The translations under genes were made by a program, and so were the position numbers. From Paenibacillus sp. OVF10 (GTDB taxonomy: Bacteria > Bacillota > Bacilli > Paenibacillales > Paenibacillaceae): 64,000 bases of DNA. The stretch lies in contig CP094668.1 in assembly GCA_022836915.1 (NCBI GenBank), forward strand, positions 2,170,001 through 2,234,000, read 5' to 3'. Below the pieces are notes generated by a model. The model saw nothing but the letters and a program-made list of their open reading frames with translations, did no database searches and was not told where the DNA came from. Shown here one piece after another: positions 46,101 to 56,392 of the stretch. Within the stretch, counting starts at the first letter, position 1. Every line of letters begins with the position of its first letter.

Positions 46101-48307
46101 TTATTGTGCTGAAGTCGCAGAAGGGACCGGCGCTGGTGATGGAATCGGTGCAGTTTCAGATGTCTCCTCTGCAGCTTCGGCTTCTTCAGCAGGTTCTGCT
46201 TGCGGCTGCTGAGCAGCCATCAGTTCAGCGACGATTTGATCTGTTGGTTGGGTAAGCAGCGCATACATAATCGCAGCCTCTTCCTGACGAATCAGAGGTT
46301 TGCGGGAAAGTAAATCAATGGATCCATCTTCCAGCACTTTTACCTCAGGTCCATGGATACCAAGCTTCGCCATCATCTGAACGGCTGGTACAGCCCATGG
46401 GTCCGTGTGTCCCGCAAGTTTGACATCCGTGAACAGTTCACTAGGATATTGCAGTTGCAGAATTCTCCACATCATGACCATGGCTTCCTGTCGGATAATT
46501 ACTTGATCCGGCTTAAACTGCTGTTCGTCCTTGCCAGTAATCATACCCATTTCATATCCAAGTTGAATATATCCGGCTGCTTCATGGTCTGCCCAGTCGG
46601 TGCCTGCAGGAGGTGTTGTTTTGCTGGGCTTCAATCCACTCAGTTTAAGCGTGTTCTCAATAAATTCAGCTCGTGTCACAGCTGATTTCGGTTGGAAAGA
46701 CTTGTTAGCATCATTCTCATAATATCCAAGAGATTGTATGGCATAGATTGCTTCAGCATAAGGACTGTTCTCACGAACATCCCGGAAGCCCATAGGCTTT
46801 TGTCCTTTTTCTCATAACCCATAGGGTTGAGGTAAGGTTCCTTCATGTATGTGGTGCCATCTGTATATTCTTTGAATGCTGTGAATTGACCGGTCAATTC
46901 ATCTTTGAAGAGATTATCTTCCACTTGAATCAGGTTGCGTTGACCGAGAAAAACGTCCGAAATGCTCAGTTGTCCAGGCTCTGTACCAGCATTTTTCAAA
47001 GAGCTGACGATCGTGCTAATTCGTAGATCCGCGTACAATCCGGTGAAGCGTTGCAGCTCAGCTGCAGATTGCGGCGTGTATTCCTTGAACTGTACAGGCT
47101 CTGCATATTGCGGGAAGAAACTTTGAATGAATGCCGGGTAGAACAGATTACGAAGTGCTCCATTTTGATTATACGTCAGGAAAACGCCTGTATTTTGCTC
47201 GGGAATAAGGAAGAGATAAGAGCTGAATCCGGTCAGGTCGCCTCCTTTTGTAATGATACTTGGATTACTTCCTGCTCCGGGAAGCTGAAATGCAGCTTCG
47301 AATCCATACGTGGTGTTTGGTAACAGTGGATGAATGGAAGACCGGTACTGTTCCATGCTTTTCACCGTGGATTCCTTGAAAATTCGCTTATTGTCCTTCA
47401 CACCATCATTCAGGAACGCAATCATGAACTTCCCGATGTCCTCAGCGGTAGACAACATGCCACCTTGAGGCATTGGTGTTGGAGAGATGGTGTACAGATC
47501 AAGCGGATTGTGTGCCGCATCATAGCCTGTAGCTAGCTGCTTTTGGAACTTTTTGTCCAGCATGAAACTGCTGTTACCCATTCCTAGCGGTTTGAAGATA
47601 TGTTGTTGCATGTAGGATTCAAAAGGCTCGCCGCTTACATTTTCAACAATCATGCCAAGTAGCAAAAACGAGAAGTTATCGTACATGTAGGCGCTACCAG
47701 GCTCCCGAACGACAGGAGGCATATGTTGCTGTGCGTAATCCTCCATCGCTATGTACTTGTCAAAATCAGTATGGATGTCTTCCTGCTGCGGATCACGGAT
47801 CTCGAATCCGGTCGTATGGGTGAGCAGGTTCTCCACAGTTACAGGTTTGTCAAAAGGATTATCAAATTCGAGCCCTTTCACATAGGTCTGAAAATCAGCT
47901 TGCAGATCAACCTTGCCTTGCTCGACCAGCTGCATAACAGCTGCTGACGTGAACGTTTTGGAGACAGAGGCTATACGGAAGGCCGTATTTTTCGGATCGA
48001 TCGCTGTTTTACTCTCCACATCGGAGAAGCCATATCCTTTTTCCGCCAGTACTTTGCCATCTTTCACAATAACCACGGAGGCTCCCACATAATGGGGCTT
48101 TGCCTCAGGGGAATCGAAGAATGAATCCAGAAATGCTGTAGCCGATTCAGTTGTCAGCGCTTTCGTCTTTCCTTGTTCAGCAACTACTGGAGTCGCGGTC
48201 TCCGCCTGAACTGCGGGTACCCACAGACTGAGAGACAGAACCACAGCCATAAAAGCGCCTGTTAGGGAGGTGAACCTGAAACGGGTCTTTCGTTTGGATA
48301 AATGCAT
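46101..48307 (-). CDS. SLH-anchored beta-lactamase-family serine hydrolase (frame broken near 46798-46801)
   Basis: One secreted protein of about 735 residues. Signal peptide (AFMAVVLSLSLWVPAVQA) to ~36; a class C beta-lactamase/PBP-like hydrolase follows with nucleophile SVSK near residue 114, YDN near residue 209 and a C-terminal GGDLTGFSSYLF segment. One extra base in the T4 run at 46798-46801 joins it to three SLH domains (MGFRDVRENSPYAEAIYAIQ; DWADHEAAGYIQLGYEMGMI; FTDVKLAGHTDPWAVPAVQM), which bind cell-wall polymers, then an Ala/Glu/Pro tail. It may act on peptidoglycan peptides or D-amino-acid esters at the cell surface. Confidence 0.88.
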
Positions 48308-48357
48308 GCAAACACTCCTTTATGAAAATATTTACAAAATAGTTACTTACCCATGTA

Positions 48358-49128
48358 TTACTGATTACTCGCACGATAGGTTTCACGATAATAGATTCCA
48401 ATGTTGGCAATCCAGATCACAGAGAGCATTACAATTGGGAATGGAGCAAAGGTAAAGAGCATCGAATATAGAACCATAGAGACCATTCCGACACCAAGAA
48501 GTACATTCATCATCTGAAAAGAACGATAGGCTGCGCGATACACAAGCCATTTCTCGCCTTCATCCAGCTTCTCAAAATGATCCTTCTTCATATTGCGCGA
48601 GTTCAGATCCAGAGTGCGTTCAGGATAATAACGGTTGTATCGCTTCACAGTCAGAGTTTGCACGACCACAACGATGATAATGGAGATACACGAAGCAACG
48701 AGATTCAAGAGGTTAAACAGTTCTGGAGAATTCGGCATGGTTCGGTTGGATGCATATAAGGACAAGGCGAGTGCTGCCCAGGTAAACGTAAGAATAACGC
48801 TGAATCCGCTGAGGATCATCGCTTTCCCAAGGGAGCGCTCTGCGGGAGAGATGAGTGAATCGGAATCTCCATAAGCATCATCTTCCATGGGAGGGACAGA
48901 TGGCGTGCGGGAGAGACTGAAGATGTTCCACACCGTCATAACTACCACAAGAGCCGCCAGTATTGCGAATAAAAGATCATAGTCATAATACACGGACAGC
49001 GTCCAGTTCAAGTCAGAAGGGAGTTTACTGACTCCGCTAGCTCCCAGAAAACCAACTACAGCGCCACCTGCTGCATACAAGGGAAGACGCAACCGCTTTT
49101 TGATGGACGAGGATGATGAATTTTTCAT
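48358..49128 (-). CDS. DUF3169-like membrane protein
   Basis: The 256-residue protein has six hydrophobic segments (for example LLFAILAALVVVMTVWNIF and ISIIIVVVVQTL) and a KRYNRYYPERTLDLNSRNMK loop that I associate with the DUF3169 family, whose function is unknown. ATG 49128 is used because GGTGGAG lies upstream; the stop of the XRE gene is 1 nt before it. The pairing of this family with a small XRE regulator is recurrent in Bacillales. Confidence 0.8.
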   Translation of the reverse strand: MKNSSSSSIKKRLRLPLYAAGGAVVGFLGASGVSKLPSDLNWTLSVYYDYDLLFAILAALVVVMTVWNIFSLSRTPSVPPMEDDAYGDSDSLISPAERSLGKAMILSGFSVILTFTWAALALSLYASNRTMPNSPELFNLLNLVASCISIIIVVVVQTLTVKRYNRYYPERTLDLNSRNMKKDHFEKLDEGEKWLVYRAAYRSFQMMNVLLGVGMVSMVLYSMLFTFAPFPIVMLSVIWIANIGIYYRETYRASNQ

Positions 49129-49129
49129 T

Positions 49130-49339
49130 TTAATCTCCACCTTTCAGTTCAAAGATTTTTTCGACAGGTTCACCAAATACATGTGCTATTTTTAGTGCCA
49201 GAACGACCGACGGAGAGTAATCTCCACGCTCAATTAGGGCAATGGTTTGACGGGATGCACCAATGAGTTTGGCCAGTTCCGCTTGGGATAGCCGGTCTCT
49301 GGCTCGTAACTCCCGAACGTGATTGTGTAATTCTTCCAC
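49130..49339 (-). CDS. Small XRE-family regulator
   Basis: The 69-residue protein is nearly all helix-turn-helix: RLSQAELAKLIGASRQTIAL, then IERGDYSPSVVLALKIAHVF and a FELKGGD tail. GTG 49339 has GGAGGTGAG 6 nt upstream. It directly precedes the DUF3169-like gene, which it probably autoregulates. Confidence 0.93.
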   Translation of the reverse strand: MEELHNHVRELRARDRLSQAELAKLIGASRQTIALIERGDYSPSVVLALKIAHVFGEPVEKIFELKGGD

Positions 49340-49444
49340 TTGCTCACCTCCATGAACCTAATGTACATGATATATGACTAAATGTAAACTATAATATACA
49401 AAATGTTAATAATAATTTACCTGTATGCGATGAGGTTGGTCATG

Positions 49445-49470
49445 AAAAAGAGAGCCTGCTGGGCTCCCTA
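49445..49470 (-). terminator. Terminator of the MFS gene
   Basis: On the minus strand GAGCC and GGCTC flank CAGCA and are followed by TCTTTTT. The stem is short. Confidence 0.6.
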
Positions 49471-49513
49471 GGATGATTATTTTGTTGTCCGAAAAGTTGC
49501 CAGAAAAGTGAAA

Positions 49514-50763
49514 TCAAGATGCATCTGCACACGGCAGATGTTGATTCTGTTCCTCTGCCTTCCGAAGTAACATTCGGAAAAAGATGAGCGCTCCAAGCCC
49601 CATCAGGATATACAGACCAGCCATCGCATAGGAGGGCAGAAAGGCTCCAATAGTTAACCCAATACTGCCGAGGAGGGCAGCAACGTTATAACTCAACCCG
49701 TCAGCAGCCATATAGGCAGCACGTTCCGAATCTGGAATCATACCCGCGAGCATGACCAGACGAACAGGGGCGTACATCAATTCTCCAATGGTCAGCAATA
49801 TAGCGGAGAAGATAAGTAACCAGGCCCAGTTGCTGAAAGCAAGTACGGTGAAACCTGCGGTATAGAGGAGCATACCGACAGTCATGATAGATCGGGACTG
49901 GAAGCGACCTATCCATTTGGAGAATGGAATGGCAACCAAGGCGACCAGTACGGTGTTGATGACCATGATTAGGCTGAACATATGCAAACCTGAGATATCT
50001 GAGCCGAACAGTTGAGCGGTGAATTCTTTTTTAGACGAACAGCGATGTATTTATCCAACTGAAATTCCAGGGAGATTGCAAGTACAGTAGCCGTGAAAAA
50101 TATCATGAAACGTTTGTCCTGAAAGACCGACCAGTACGTTTTCAGTATGTTCCTCTGGATGGGAGCATCGCTATAACCTAATGCACGTTTATCCATTGTT
50201 TCACGAATCATAAAGATCAAAATAAACAGGGTAGCTAGGCTTTCAAGGCATACCAGACTGAACAATAGGAAACGAAATGATTCGAAAAATAGTCCGCCCA
50301 TCAGTGCGCCAAAGGTTACAGCAACGTTTGTTGTCCAATATTGCAATCCATATACATAATGACGTTCATGTTCACTGCTCACGTCGACAATCATGGCATT
50401 AGCAATCGGCACGGTGATCCCTGAACTGAGACTACTGAGCAGAAACATGAGACAAGTGACAATGATCGAATCCATCCAGGGCGAATTGGCGATGGCCAAG
50501 CCGAGTAGAGCCATGACCTGGAGACTTTGTGCGATCACCATCAATTTCTTCCGTCCAATCCGGTCAGACCAATATCCTGCCCACAATCCCACAATCATGG
50601 ACGCCACAATATTGACAGTCAGCAATAACCCTGCCAAACCTGCGCCAATCTGAATACTCAGATAGATCGCCATGAATGGAATGATGGACTTTTGGGTCAG
50701 ATCCGTGAAAAAATCAGTAATGATACGTATCCTGATGTTAGGGTGCAGATCGGCGTATTTCAT
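49514..50763 (-). CDS. MFS transporter (frame broken near 50027-50032)
   Basis: A 12-helix major facilitator of about 416 residues. The loop 2-3 motif is GLWAGYWSDRIGRKKLMVI near residues 56-74, and QYWTTNVAVTFGALMGGLFF is near residue 140. The frame ends after VRLKK; one more base in the T6 run at 50027-50032 (A run on the coding strand) continues as EFTAQLFGSDISGLHMFSLI. ATG 50763 follows AAGGAAG. It is divergent from an SgrR-type regulator, recalling the sgrR-setA arrangement of E. coli, so a sugar efflux role is conceivable. Confidence 0.88.
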
Positions 50764-50928
50764 AAATCGTTTTTCTTCCTTCCCACTGGTCATGTTGATG
50801 TTACTGAGTATAATGGAGGAAAACCTGAAGAAAAACTGTAGAAGCAACCAGGAAGATTTCGTATTTTAGCAGAATGAGGAAGGAAATTAAAAGATAGAAA
50901 TTTAGAATGAGAAGAAAGTAGGGCATAT

Positions 50929-52815
50929 ATGGACGTATCAGAACATTACATTCAGCTGCGGTTAAACTTTCCACATGTGCATGATGAACAAGAAGTACAT
51001 ACAACAGTAGGTGAACTCGCCGATTTTTTATGTTGTACTATGCGCAACATGAACCTCATTATGAACAAATTCAAGGAGAACGGATGGGTCAGATGGAACC
51101 CTCAGCGTGGCAGAGGCAAAAAATCGATGCTGGTATTTTACGTCCCGTTGCTTGAAGTGGCGCGTGAACGGTTCGACTATCTACTGAATAGCAACAGGAT
51201 GGAGGATGCCTATGAATTCGCCGCCACCTTGCCAATACCAATGCGAGAACATCTGATGCTGCAAATGCAGACGCAATTCGGTCTGCGTTCGAATGAAGGG
51301 GACAGAGGGCGAGTGGATACATTGCGAATTCCGCAGAATACACCTTTTAAGACTCTCGACCCAACGCAGACGGGGATGTGGGGAGAAGTATTCATTATTG
51401 CAGAGGTCTTTGATCGTTTGGTTCGTTATAATGCTGAACGCGAAGTCTGTGAGCCGAGCCTGGCTATGGCATGGGAGAGTCATGCCGATGGAAGGGAATG
51501 GACCTTTTATCTGCACAAAGGCATACCTTTTCACCATGGAAGGATACTGGATGCCGAGGACGTCAAGTTTACCTTTGATCGCATTATCTCTGACAAGAGT
51601 AACCCGTGCAGGCCTCTGTTTAGTTCCATTGAGAGCATAGAAGCGTATGACCAGTTGACTGTACGTTTTGTGTTGAATAAGCCCAACTTCATGTTCCCGG
51701 ATCTAATGAGCAGTATGTGTGCATCTATCCTGCCTAGAGACGTGGAGATGAACCCGCTTCATCCAATTGGCACAGGACCTTATCGGTTGACTCGTCATGA
51801 TTCGAAGCTGCTTGTGCTTGAGGTATTCCTTGCTTATTTCAAAGGGCGGGCTTATGTGGATCGCGTTGAAGTGTGGCAGCTCCCCCACTCGGGAAAAGCG
51901 GAGTCCATCATCAAACATGATTTATTTCCGGATGTACAACCTCGTGCTGTACAGCATGAGATGCAGGGCGGAGTGTATATGACGTTTAATATGCAGAAGG
52001 AAGGGCCACAGCATGATGTGAATTTTCGCCGGGCTGTTCAACAGCTATTGAACGCTTATGAGCTGACGGAAGCGCTCGGGAGCACAAACACACAGCCTGC
52101 TTATAGTTTGATTCGAGGACGAGTACAGAAGCAACATCTAACGGAGGGTGCGGATCAAGGGGAGCTATGGAAACAGCATTCGGAACAACCGGATGGTTCT
52201 GTCACACCTGAAACAGTACTTTCCGTTGTGACCTTACTGGCGAGGGCCTCAGCATTATTGCGTCGTAGCTCTTACCAAGGGCAAAGTTTAAGTCTGTGGG
52301 TGGAAGAAGGAGAGAAGATGGAGGCAGATATGGTCTGGTTTGCAGAGAGATGTAAACAGATTGGCCTACATATCAACATTATGCCGGGAGATCCGGTCCA
52401 TGCAGTCTATCAAGATGGGTTCGGGGATTGTGATCTGATCTATACAGGAGAAGTCTTCAATGATCATGTCATACTGAGTCTCGTGATGATGTATACCTTC
52501 CAGAACACGTTATTCCTGATTGCGATGAATGATTACTGGAGACATGAACTGGAGCAGGAATGTGGACGAGTGGTCATGATCCAGGAACCTGCGGAGCGGT
52601 TGAGTAGATTGATTCGGCTAGAAGATCGACTGATTCAGGAGGCGTTGCTTCTGCCCACATACAGCTTCAAGGAAGAACACGCCCATCATGATTCGTTGCG
52701 AGATTATCGTCTTGCGGGGTATGGTCTGCCTGATCTGCGCAGATTGTGGGTGAAGAGAAGCCCTGGTGCCGAGGAAGAGGATACGAGTTACCCAGTGTAT
52801 ATTCCGTTGTGGTAG
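50929..52815 (+). CDS. SgrR-type regulator: HTH plus family 5 solute-binding domain
   Basis: The 628-residue protein has an N-terminal winged HTH (residues ~20-75, ELADFLCCTMRNMNLIMNKF and WNPQRGRGKKS) typical of SgrR_N, then a large domain related to oligopeptide-binding proteins (LDPTQTGMWGEVFIIAEVFD, WTFYLHKGIPFHHGRILDAE, IGTGPYRLTRHDSKLL). No signal peptide is present, so it acts in the cytosol as a ligand-sensing regulator. AAGTAGGG precedes ATG 50929. The divergent MFS gene is its likely target. Confidence 0.9.
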   Translation: MDVSEHYIQLRLNFPHVHDEQEVHTTVGELADFLCCTMRNMNLIMNKFKENGWVRWNPQRGRGKKSMLVFYVPLLEVARERFDYLLNSNRMEDAYEFAATLPIPMREHLMLQMQTQFGLRSNEGDRGRVDTLRIPQNTPFKTLDPTQTGMWGEVFIIAEVFDRLVRYNAEREVCEPSLAMAWESHADGREWTFYLHKGIPFHHGRILDAEDVKFTFDRIISDKSNPCRPLFSSIESIEAYDQLTVRFVLNKPNFMFPDLMSSMCASILPRDVEMNPLHPIGTGPYRLTRHDSKLLVLEVFLAYFKGRAYVDRVEVWQLPHSGKAESIIKHDLFPDVQPRAVQHEMQGGVYMTFNMQKEGPQHDVNFRRAVQQLLNAYELTEALGSTNTQPAYSLIRGRVQKQHLTEGADQGELWKQHSEQPDGSVTPETVLSVVTLLARASALLRRSSYQGQSLSLWVEEGEKMEADMVWFAERCKQIGLHINIMPGDPVHAVYQDGFGDCDLIYTGEVFNDHVILSLVMMYTFQNTLFLIAMNDYWRHELEQECGRVVMIQEPAERLSRLIRLEDRLIQEALLLPTYSFKEEHAHHDSLRDYRLAGYGLPDLRRLWVKRSPGAEEEDTSYPVYIPLW

Positions 52816-52872
52816 GACTAGCTACCACAACGGAAATGAAGCAAGTGTTCTCTATATAAATTGAATTAAACA

Positions 52873-53021
52873 TTTATACAAAACGGAGAGGACAGAAATA
52901 ACCTGAAGAAGCAGAGCGTTCGCCTTTATCCCCGGATTTTCCCTTTATGAAAAGAAATCAAAGAAATCTGGGGATAACAGCGATCAGAAGGTTGTTCTGT
53001 CATCGGAGTGACCAGTGTAAA
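52873..53021 (+). repeat. MITE-like palindromic repeat, copy 2
   Basis: It starts with TTTATACA and ends with AGTGTAAA (imperfect terminal inverted repeats). Inside, GACAGAAATAACCT (52891-52904) is inverted as AGGTTGTTCTGTC (52989-53001), and CGCCTTTATCCCCGGATTT as AAATCTGGGGATAACAGCG. It matches the reverse complement of copy 3 over nearly its whole length apart from copy 3's internal insertion. It fills the gap between the SgrR-like gene and a convergent hydrolase gene. Confidence 0.8.
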
Positions 53022-53056
53022 CATTCATTAGTTTAATTTATATAGGTTCTGATTAT

Positions 53057-54550
53057 TTACGAAACCCTAATGAATTCAATAGGCTTTGTCCCCGGTTCAA
53101 GCAACAAAGGAATGGAGATGGATTGTGCAACTTCTGATGATTCATTCAGGGTGAACGTATATGTGATCTTCAGACCGAATAACACAAATTCGACGGAGAA
53201 CGTATCTTTTCCGGTGTATTCCATGGGCATTTCAATGGCGTTAAAGGTTGCCTGCAACCCGTCCGTTGTCTCCTGAATAGACATCTCGCCATAACCAGGA
53301 TGCGTGTAAATACCCGCATAAGCGGTGTAAGGACGATCACAAGGTGTAATGTGAGGTTCTTCAATTTTTTCCTCAACGGCAGTGTCTGGTTGAATAGGTA
53401 CTTCCAAAGGATTCTCCGGATTAGCCTCCGTGTCTGCTGATTCTTTCCCCATTAATTTTCTTAATTTGGAACTCCAATTGACAGGCTCCAATCCAAGCAG
53501 TTGGTCCATGATATGAAAAGCAACCGTATACGGAATTATACTTCCGTGGGTATTGCTCAGAACCACGATTCCAATCTGTTCCTCTGGCAAAAAGGCAACT
53601 TGCGATGCAAAGCCATCAATAGCCCCACCATGATGAATCATGGCATGTCCACGATAAGGCTCAATCATCCAACCCAGACCATATGTACTCACAGGCAGTT
53701 CTTGGCTTATGAACGGCGAATCACTGGGCATCTGAGGACTATGCATAATCTTCATCTGTTCCTTCGATATCAATGACGTTCCTTCCCATTGACCTTGATG
53801 CAATTGGAATTGAAGCCATGCAATCATATCGACTAGATTGCTGTTAATGGAACCAGCAGGTCCTATGGCATCAATGGCTCGAAAAGGTATTCTCGTATTC
53901 TGACCATCCTTCTCCATATAAGGGTAAGCATAGTCAGGCTGAAGTTGCATTTTTTCAACAGAGAACAGACTTGAGTTCATACCCAGCGGATTAAATAGGG
54001 TCTTCTGAACCATCTGCTCCCACGAAGTTTCATTGAGCTGTCCAACCAGATAACCTGCCGTCATGTACATTAGGTTCTGATACTGCCATTTGTTTCGGAA
54101 ATCCTGATTCGGCTCCAGATACTGTAATGTACGAACAAGTTCTTCTCTTGTACGTGGGGAGTTGTACCATACCAACTCATGCCTTGGAAGACCCGAACGA
54201 TGACACAGCATGTCGCGAATAGTTATACGTTCTGTTGCGATCGGATCGAACATCTGAAAATCTTTCATATAAGACTTCACAGGGGTATCCCAGTCGAGTA
54301 TCCCCTGATCCACAAGCAGAGCAGCGGTTGCTGCGGTAAAGGCTTTGGTACTTGAACCGATGGCAAACAACGTATTAGGGGTAACTTCAAGTTTGGACTC
54401 CAGGTCACGATAACCGTAGCCTTTTTGCCAGACGACTTCATCCTTATGGATCACAGCCACCGCTGTGCCGACACCATTCCATAATTGAAGCTGCTCGTCG
54501 ATGAATTCATCCAGTCCTTCCAGTGATGTGCGAAGCTTTGTTTTCGTCAT
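53057..54550 (-). CDS. Beta-lactamase-family serine hydrolase (class C/PBP4*-like), cytosolic
   Basis: The 497-residue protein has the nucleophile motif SSTK near residue 66, YQN near residue 158 as the second catalytic motif and the third motif as HHGGAIDGF near residue 316. The C-terminal ~120 residues (YTAYAGIYTHPGYGEMSIQE) form the DUF3471-like accessory barrel. No signal peptide is visible, unlike the SLH-anchored family member 5 kb upstream. ATG 54550 follows GGGAGGAAAAGG. The physiological substrate is unknown; esterase or D-aminopeptidase activity is plausible. Confidence 0.9.
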   Translation of the reverse strand: MTKTKLRTSLEGLDEFIDEQLQLWNGVGTAVAVIHKDEVVWQKGYGYRDLESKLEVTPNTLFAIGSSTKAFTAATAALLVDQGILDWDTPVKSYMKDFQMFDPIATERITIRDMLCHRSGLPRHELVWYNSPRTREELVRTLQYLEPNQDFRNKWQYQNLMYMTAGYLVGQLNETSWEQMVQKTLFNPLGMNSSLFSVEKMQLQPDYAYPYMEKDGQNTRIPFRAIDAIGPAGSINSNLVDMIAWLQFQLHQGQWEGTSLISKEQMKIMHSPQMPSDSPFISQELPVSTYGLGWMIEPYRGHAMIHHGGAIDGFASQVAFLPEEQIGIVVLSNTHGSIIPYTVAFHIMDQLLGLEPVNWSSKLRKLMGKESADTEANPENPLEVPIQPDTAVEEKIEEPHITPCDRPYTAYAGIYTHPGYGEMSIQETTDGLQATFNAIEMPMEYTGKDTFSVEFVLFGLKITYTFTLNESSEVAQSISIPLLLEPGTKPIEFIRVS

Positions 54551-54798
54551 ACCTTTTCCTCCCAATATTCAACAAAACGAATAATATCCTACAATTTACT
54601 ATGCCTTTTCTGGATAAAGTTAACATCCTCCCCGAGACTGATTTTGCGTAGCAATGCCGTATTAACGGACTTCACCGATTGCTTGTCAAACTAGTCCGCA
54701 TATATCGAACAAGTCCCTCATAACATGTACTAATCAAGTAGGGGTTCTGCTGCAAGCACAATCCTGAAGTGAAAACATGTGCTAAAGGGGATGATGTC

Positions 54799-55997
54799 AT
54801 GCGCCGAATATCATGGATGCTTGCCATGGTATTGGTCTTATCGGCCTTACTTGCCGCCTGCGGGAAGAAGGATGCGGCAGCTGTGGTCAAAGATCTGAAC
54901 GAAGTCGTAGGAGAGATGGAAAGTTACCAGGGGCAGGCGTGATGACGCTGCATACCGGAGATACGCCGCAGCAGTACAAGGTCGAGGTATGGCATCAGAA
55001 GCCTTCCTATTATCGTATTGCGTTAACGAATGCCAAAAAGGATGTAACACAGATTGTACTGCGTAACGATGAAGGTGTATTTGTTTTGACGCCGAGCCAG
55101 AACAAAAGCTTCCGTTTTCAGAGCAATTGGCCAGATAACCAAGGACAGGTATATCTCTATGAAACATTGATTCGGAGCATTACGGGAGATACAACCCGTC
55201 AGTTTGCGGATGAGAAGGAGAGCTATGTTTTTGATGTAGCTGCCAATTATAATACACATGCACTCGTCAGACAGAAGATCTGGCTGAACAAAAGCGATTA
55301 TGCACCTAAACAGGTGGAAGTATCCGACTCCAATGCCAATGTTGTGGTCGATGTGAAATTTGACTCCTTCAAATTTGGGACTGAATTTGAGAAAGATGCC
55401 TTTGACATGCAGCGTAACATGTCAGCAGCTACAGAAGAAGGTGGCAAAACAGGAACGGACTCCGGTGTGACTCCCGTGGAGCAAACCGGTAATGAGGGTG
55501 GTAAAGAACCTGCCAATCCTCAGACTGCGCCTGAACCTGACGGGGCTGTCACTGATGGACAGACAGGTGTAGGTGGTGACACAGAGCAGCAAGGTACAGA
55601 AGGTGCTGCAACAGGTCAGGAAGGCGAAGAGCCAACCCTTGCAGAACCGGAAGGCTCAGACAGTTTCGGCGTAATTCAGCCGACCTATGCGCCGGAAGGC
55701 GTGCAGCTCAAGGATGATCAGATTCTGGAAGAGGCGGGAGACTATTCGGTTATGCTTCGTTATGAAGGAATATATAATTACACCATATTCGAAGCCAGAC
55801 CTCAGGATCGAGCTGTGTCGCTTGCTCCATCCAGTGTAGTGGATCTTGGATTCACACTGGGGATGATCAGCGGAGATGCATTGAAGACACTGACATGGAT
55901 GACAGATGGTATAGAATATCGGATCACCAGTGCAGACCTGCCTCAGAACGAAATGGTACGCATTGCAACTTCGATGCAGGAAGAGTCAGGCAAATGA
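54799..55997 (+). CDS. ydcC: YdcC-like sporulation lipoprotein, LolA-type fold (frame broken near 54930-54933)
   Basis: An exported lipoprotein of about 399 residues: signal SWMLAMVLVLSALLAAC with the lipobox Cys near residue 21. The LolA-like domain follows (VEVWHQKPSYYRIALTNAKK, NDEGVFVLTPSQNKSFRFQS), interrupted by a Gly/Glu/Thr-rich low-complexity insert at ~215-280. The N-terminus and the rest are in different frames; one more G in the G4 run at 54930-54933 gives SYQGAGVMTLHTG. AAAGGGGATG precedes ATG 54799. B. subtilis has the same order ydcC-alr-ndoAI-ndoA, and its YdcC is sporulation-linked. Confidence 0.88.
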
Positions 55998-56042
55998 TTT
56001 TTGAACAAATGAACGAATAGTAGCATAAACATAAGGAATGCT

Positions 56043-56082
56043 AAGAAGCATCGGAGACCCGTTCTCCGGTGCTTTGCTTTGA
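56043..56082 (+). terminator. ydcC terminator
   Basis: AAGCATCGGAGA and TCTCCGGTGCTT pair with one wobble around CCCGT, followed by TGCTTTG. The stretch 56083-56315 shows no gene. Confidence 0.75.
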
Positions 56083-56315
56083 TGTAAGACAGGTATTCAT
56101 CTGGCGCCGTTTTTCTTACTCGATACACCCAATAATGCAAAATGCGCTTCTACGCAGAGGGAACCGGGTAAATAATCGATATAAGCAGATTTTGCTGGGG
56201 TGGAAAAGTGGAATTTAGCCCTGCCAATCTCGCTTATTGGTCTTCTTCTGTGATCGCATTTGTTCCTCAAACGGCGCACCTTACATCTGTTTTTGAATGC
56301 GAAACTTCGGTTCAT

Positions 56316-56344
56316 TTGACAGTCACATGCTGGAGCATTACGAT
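56316..56344 (+). promoter_or_regulatory. Sigma-A promoter of alr
   Basis: TTGACA (56316-56321) and TACGAT (56339-56344) are separated by 17 nt; the predicted start is about 40 nt before the alr start codon. Confidence 0.65.
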
Positions 56345-56392
56345 GGAGTCTGACGTGAGCCGGATTAAGATGATTAGAGAAGGTGACTTAAC

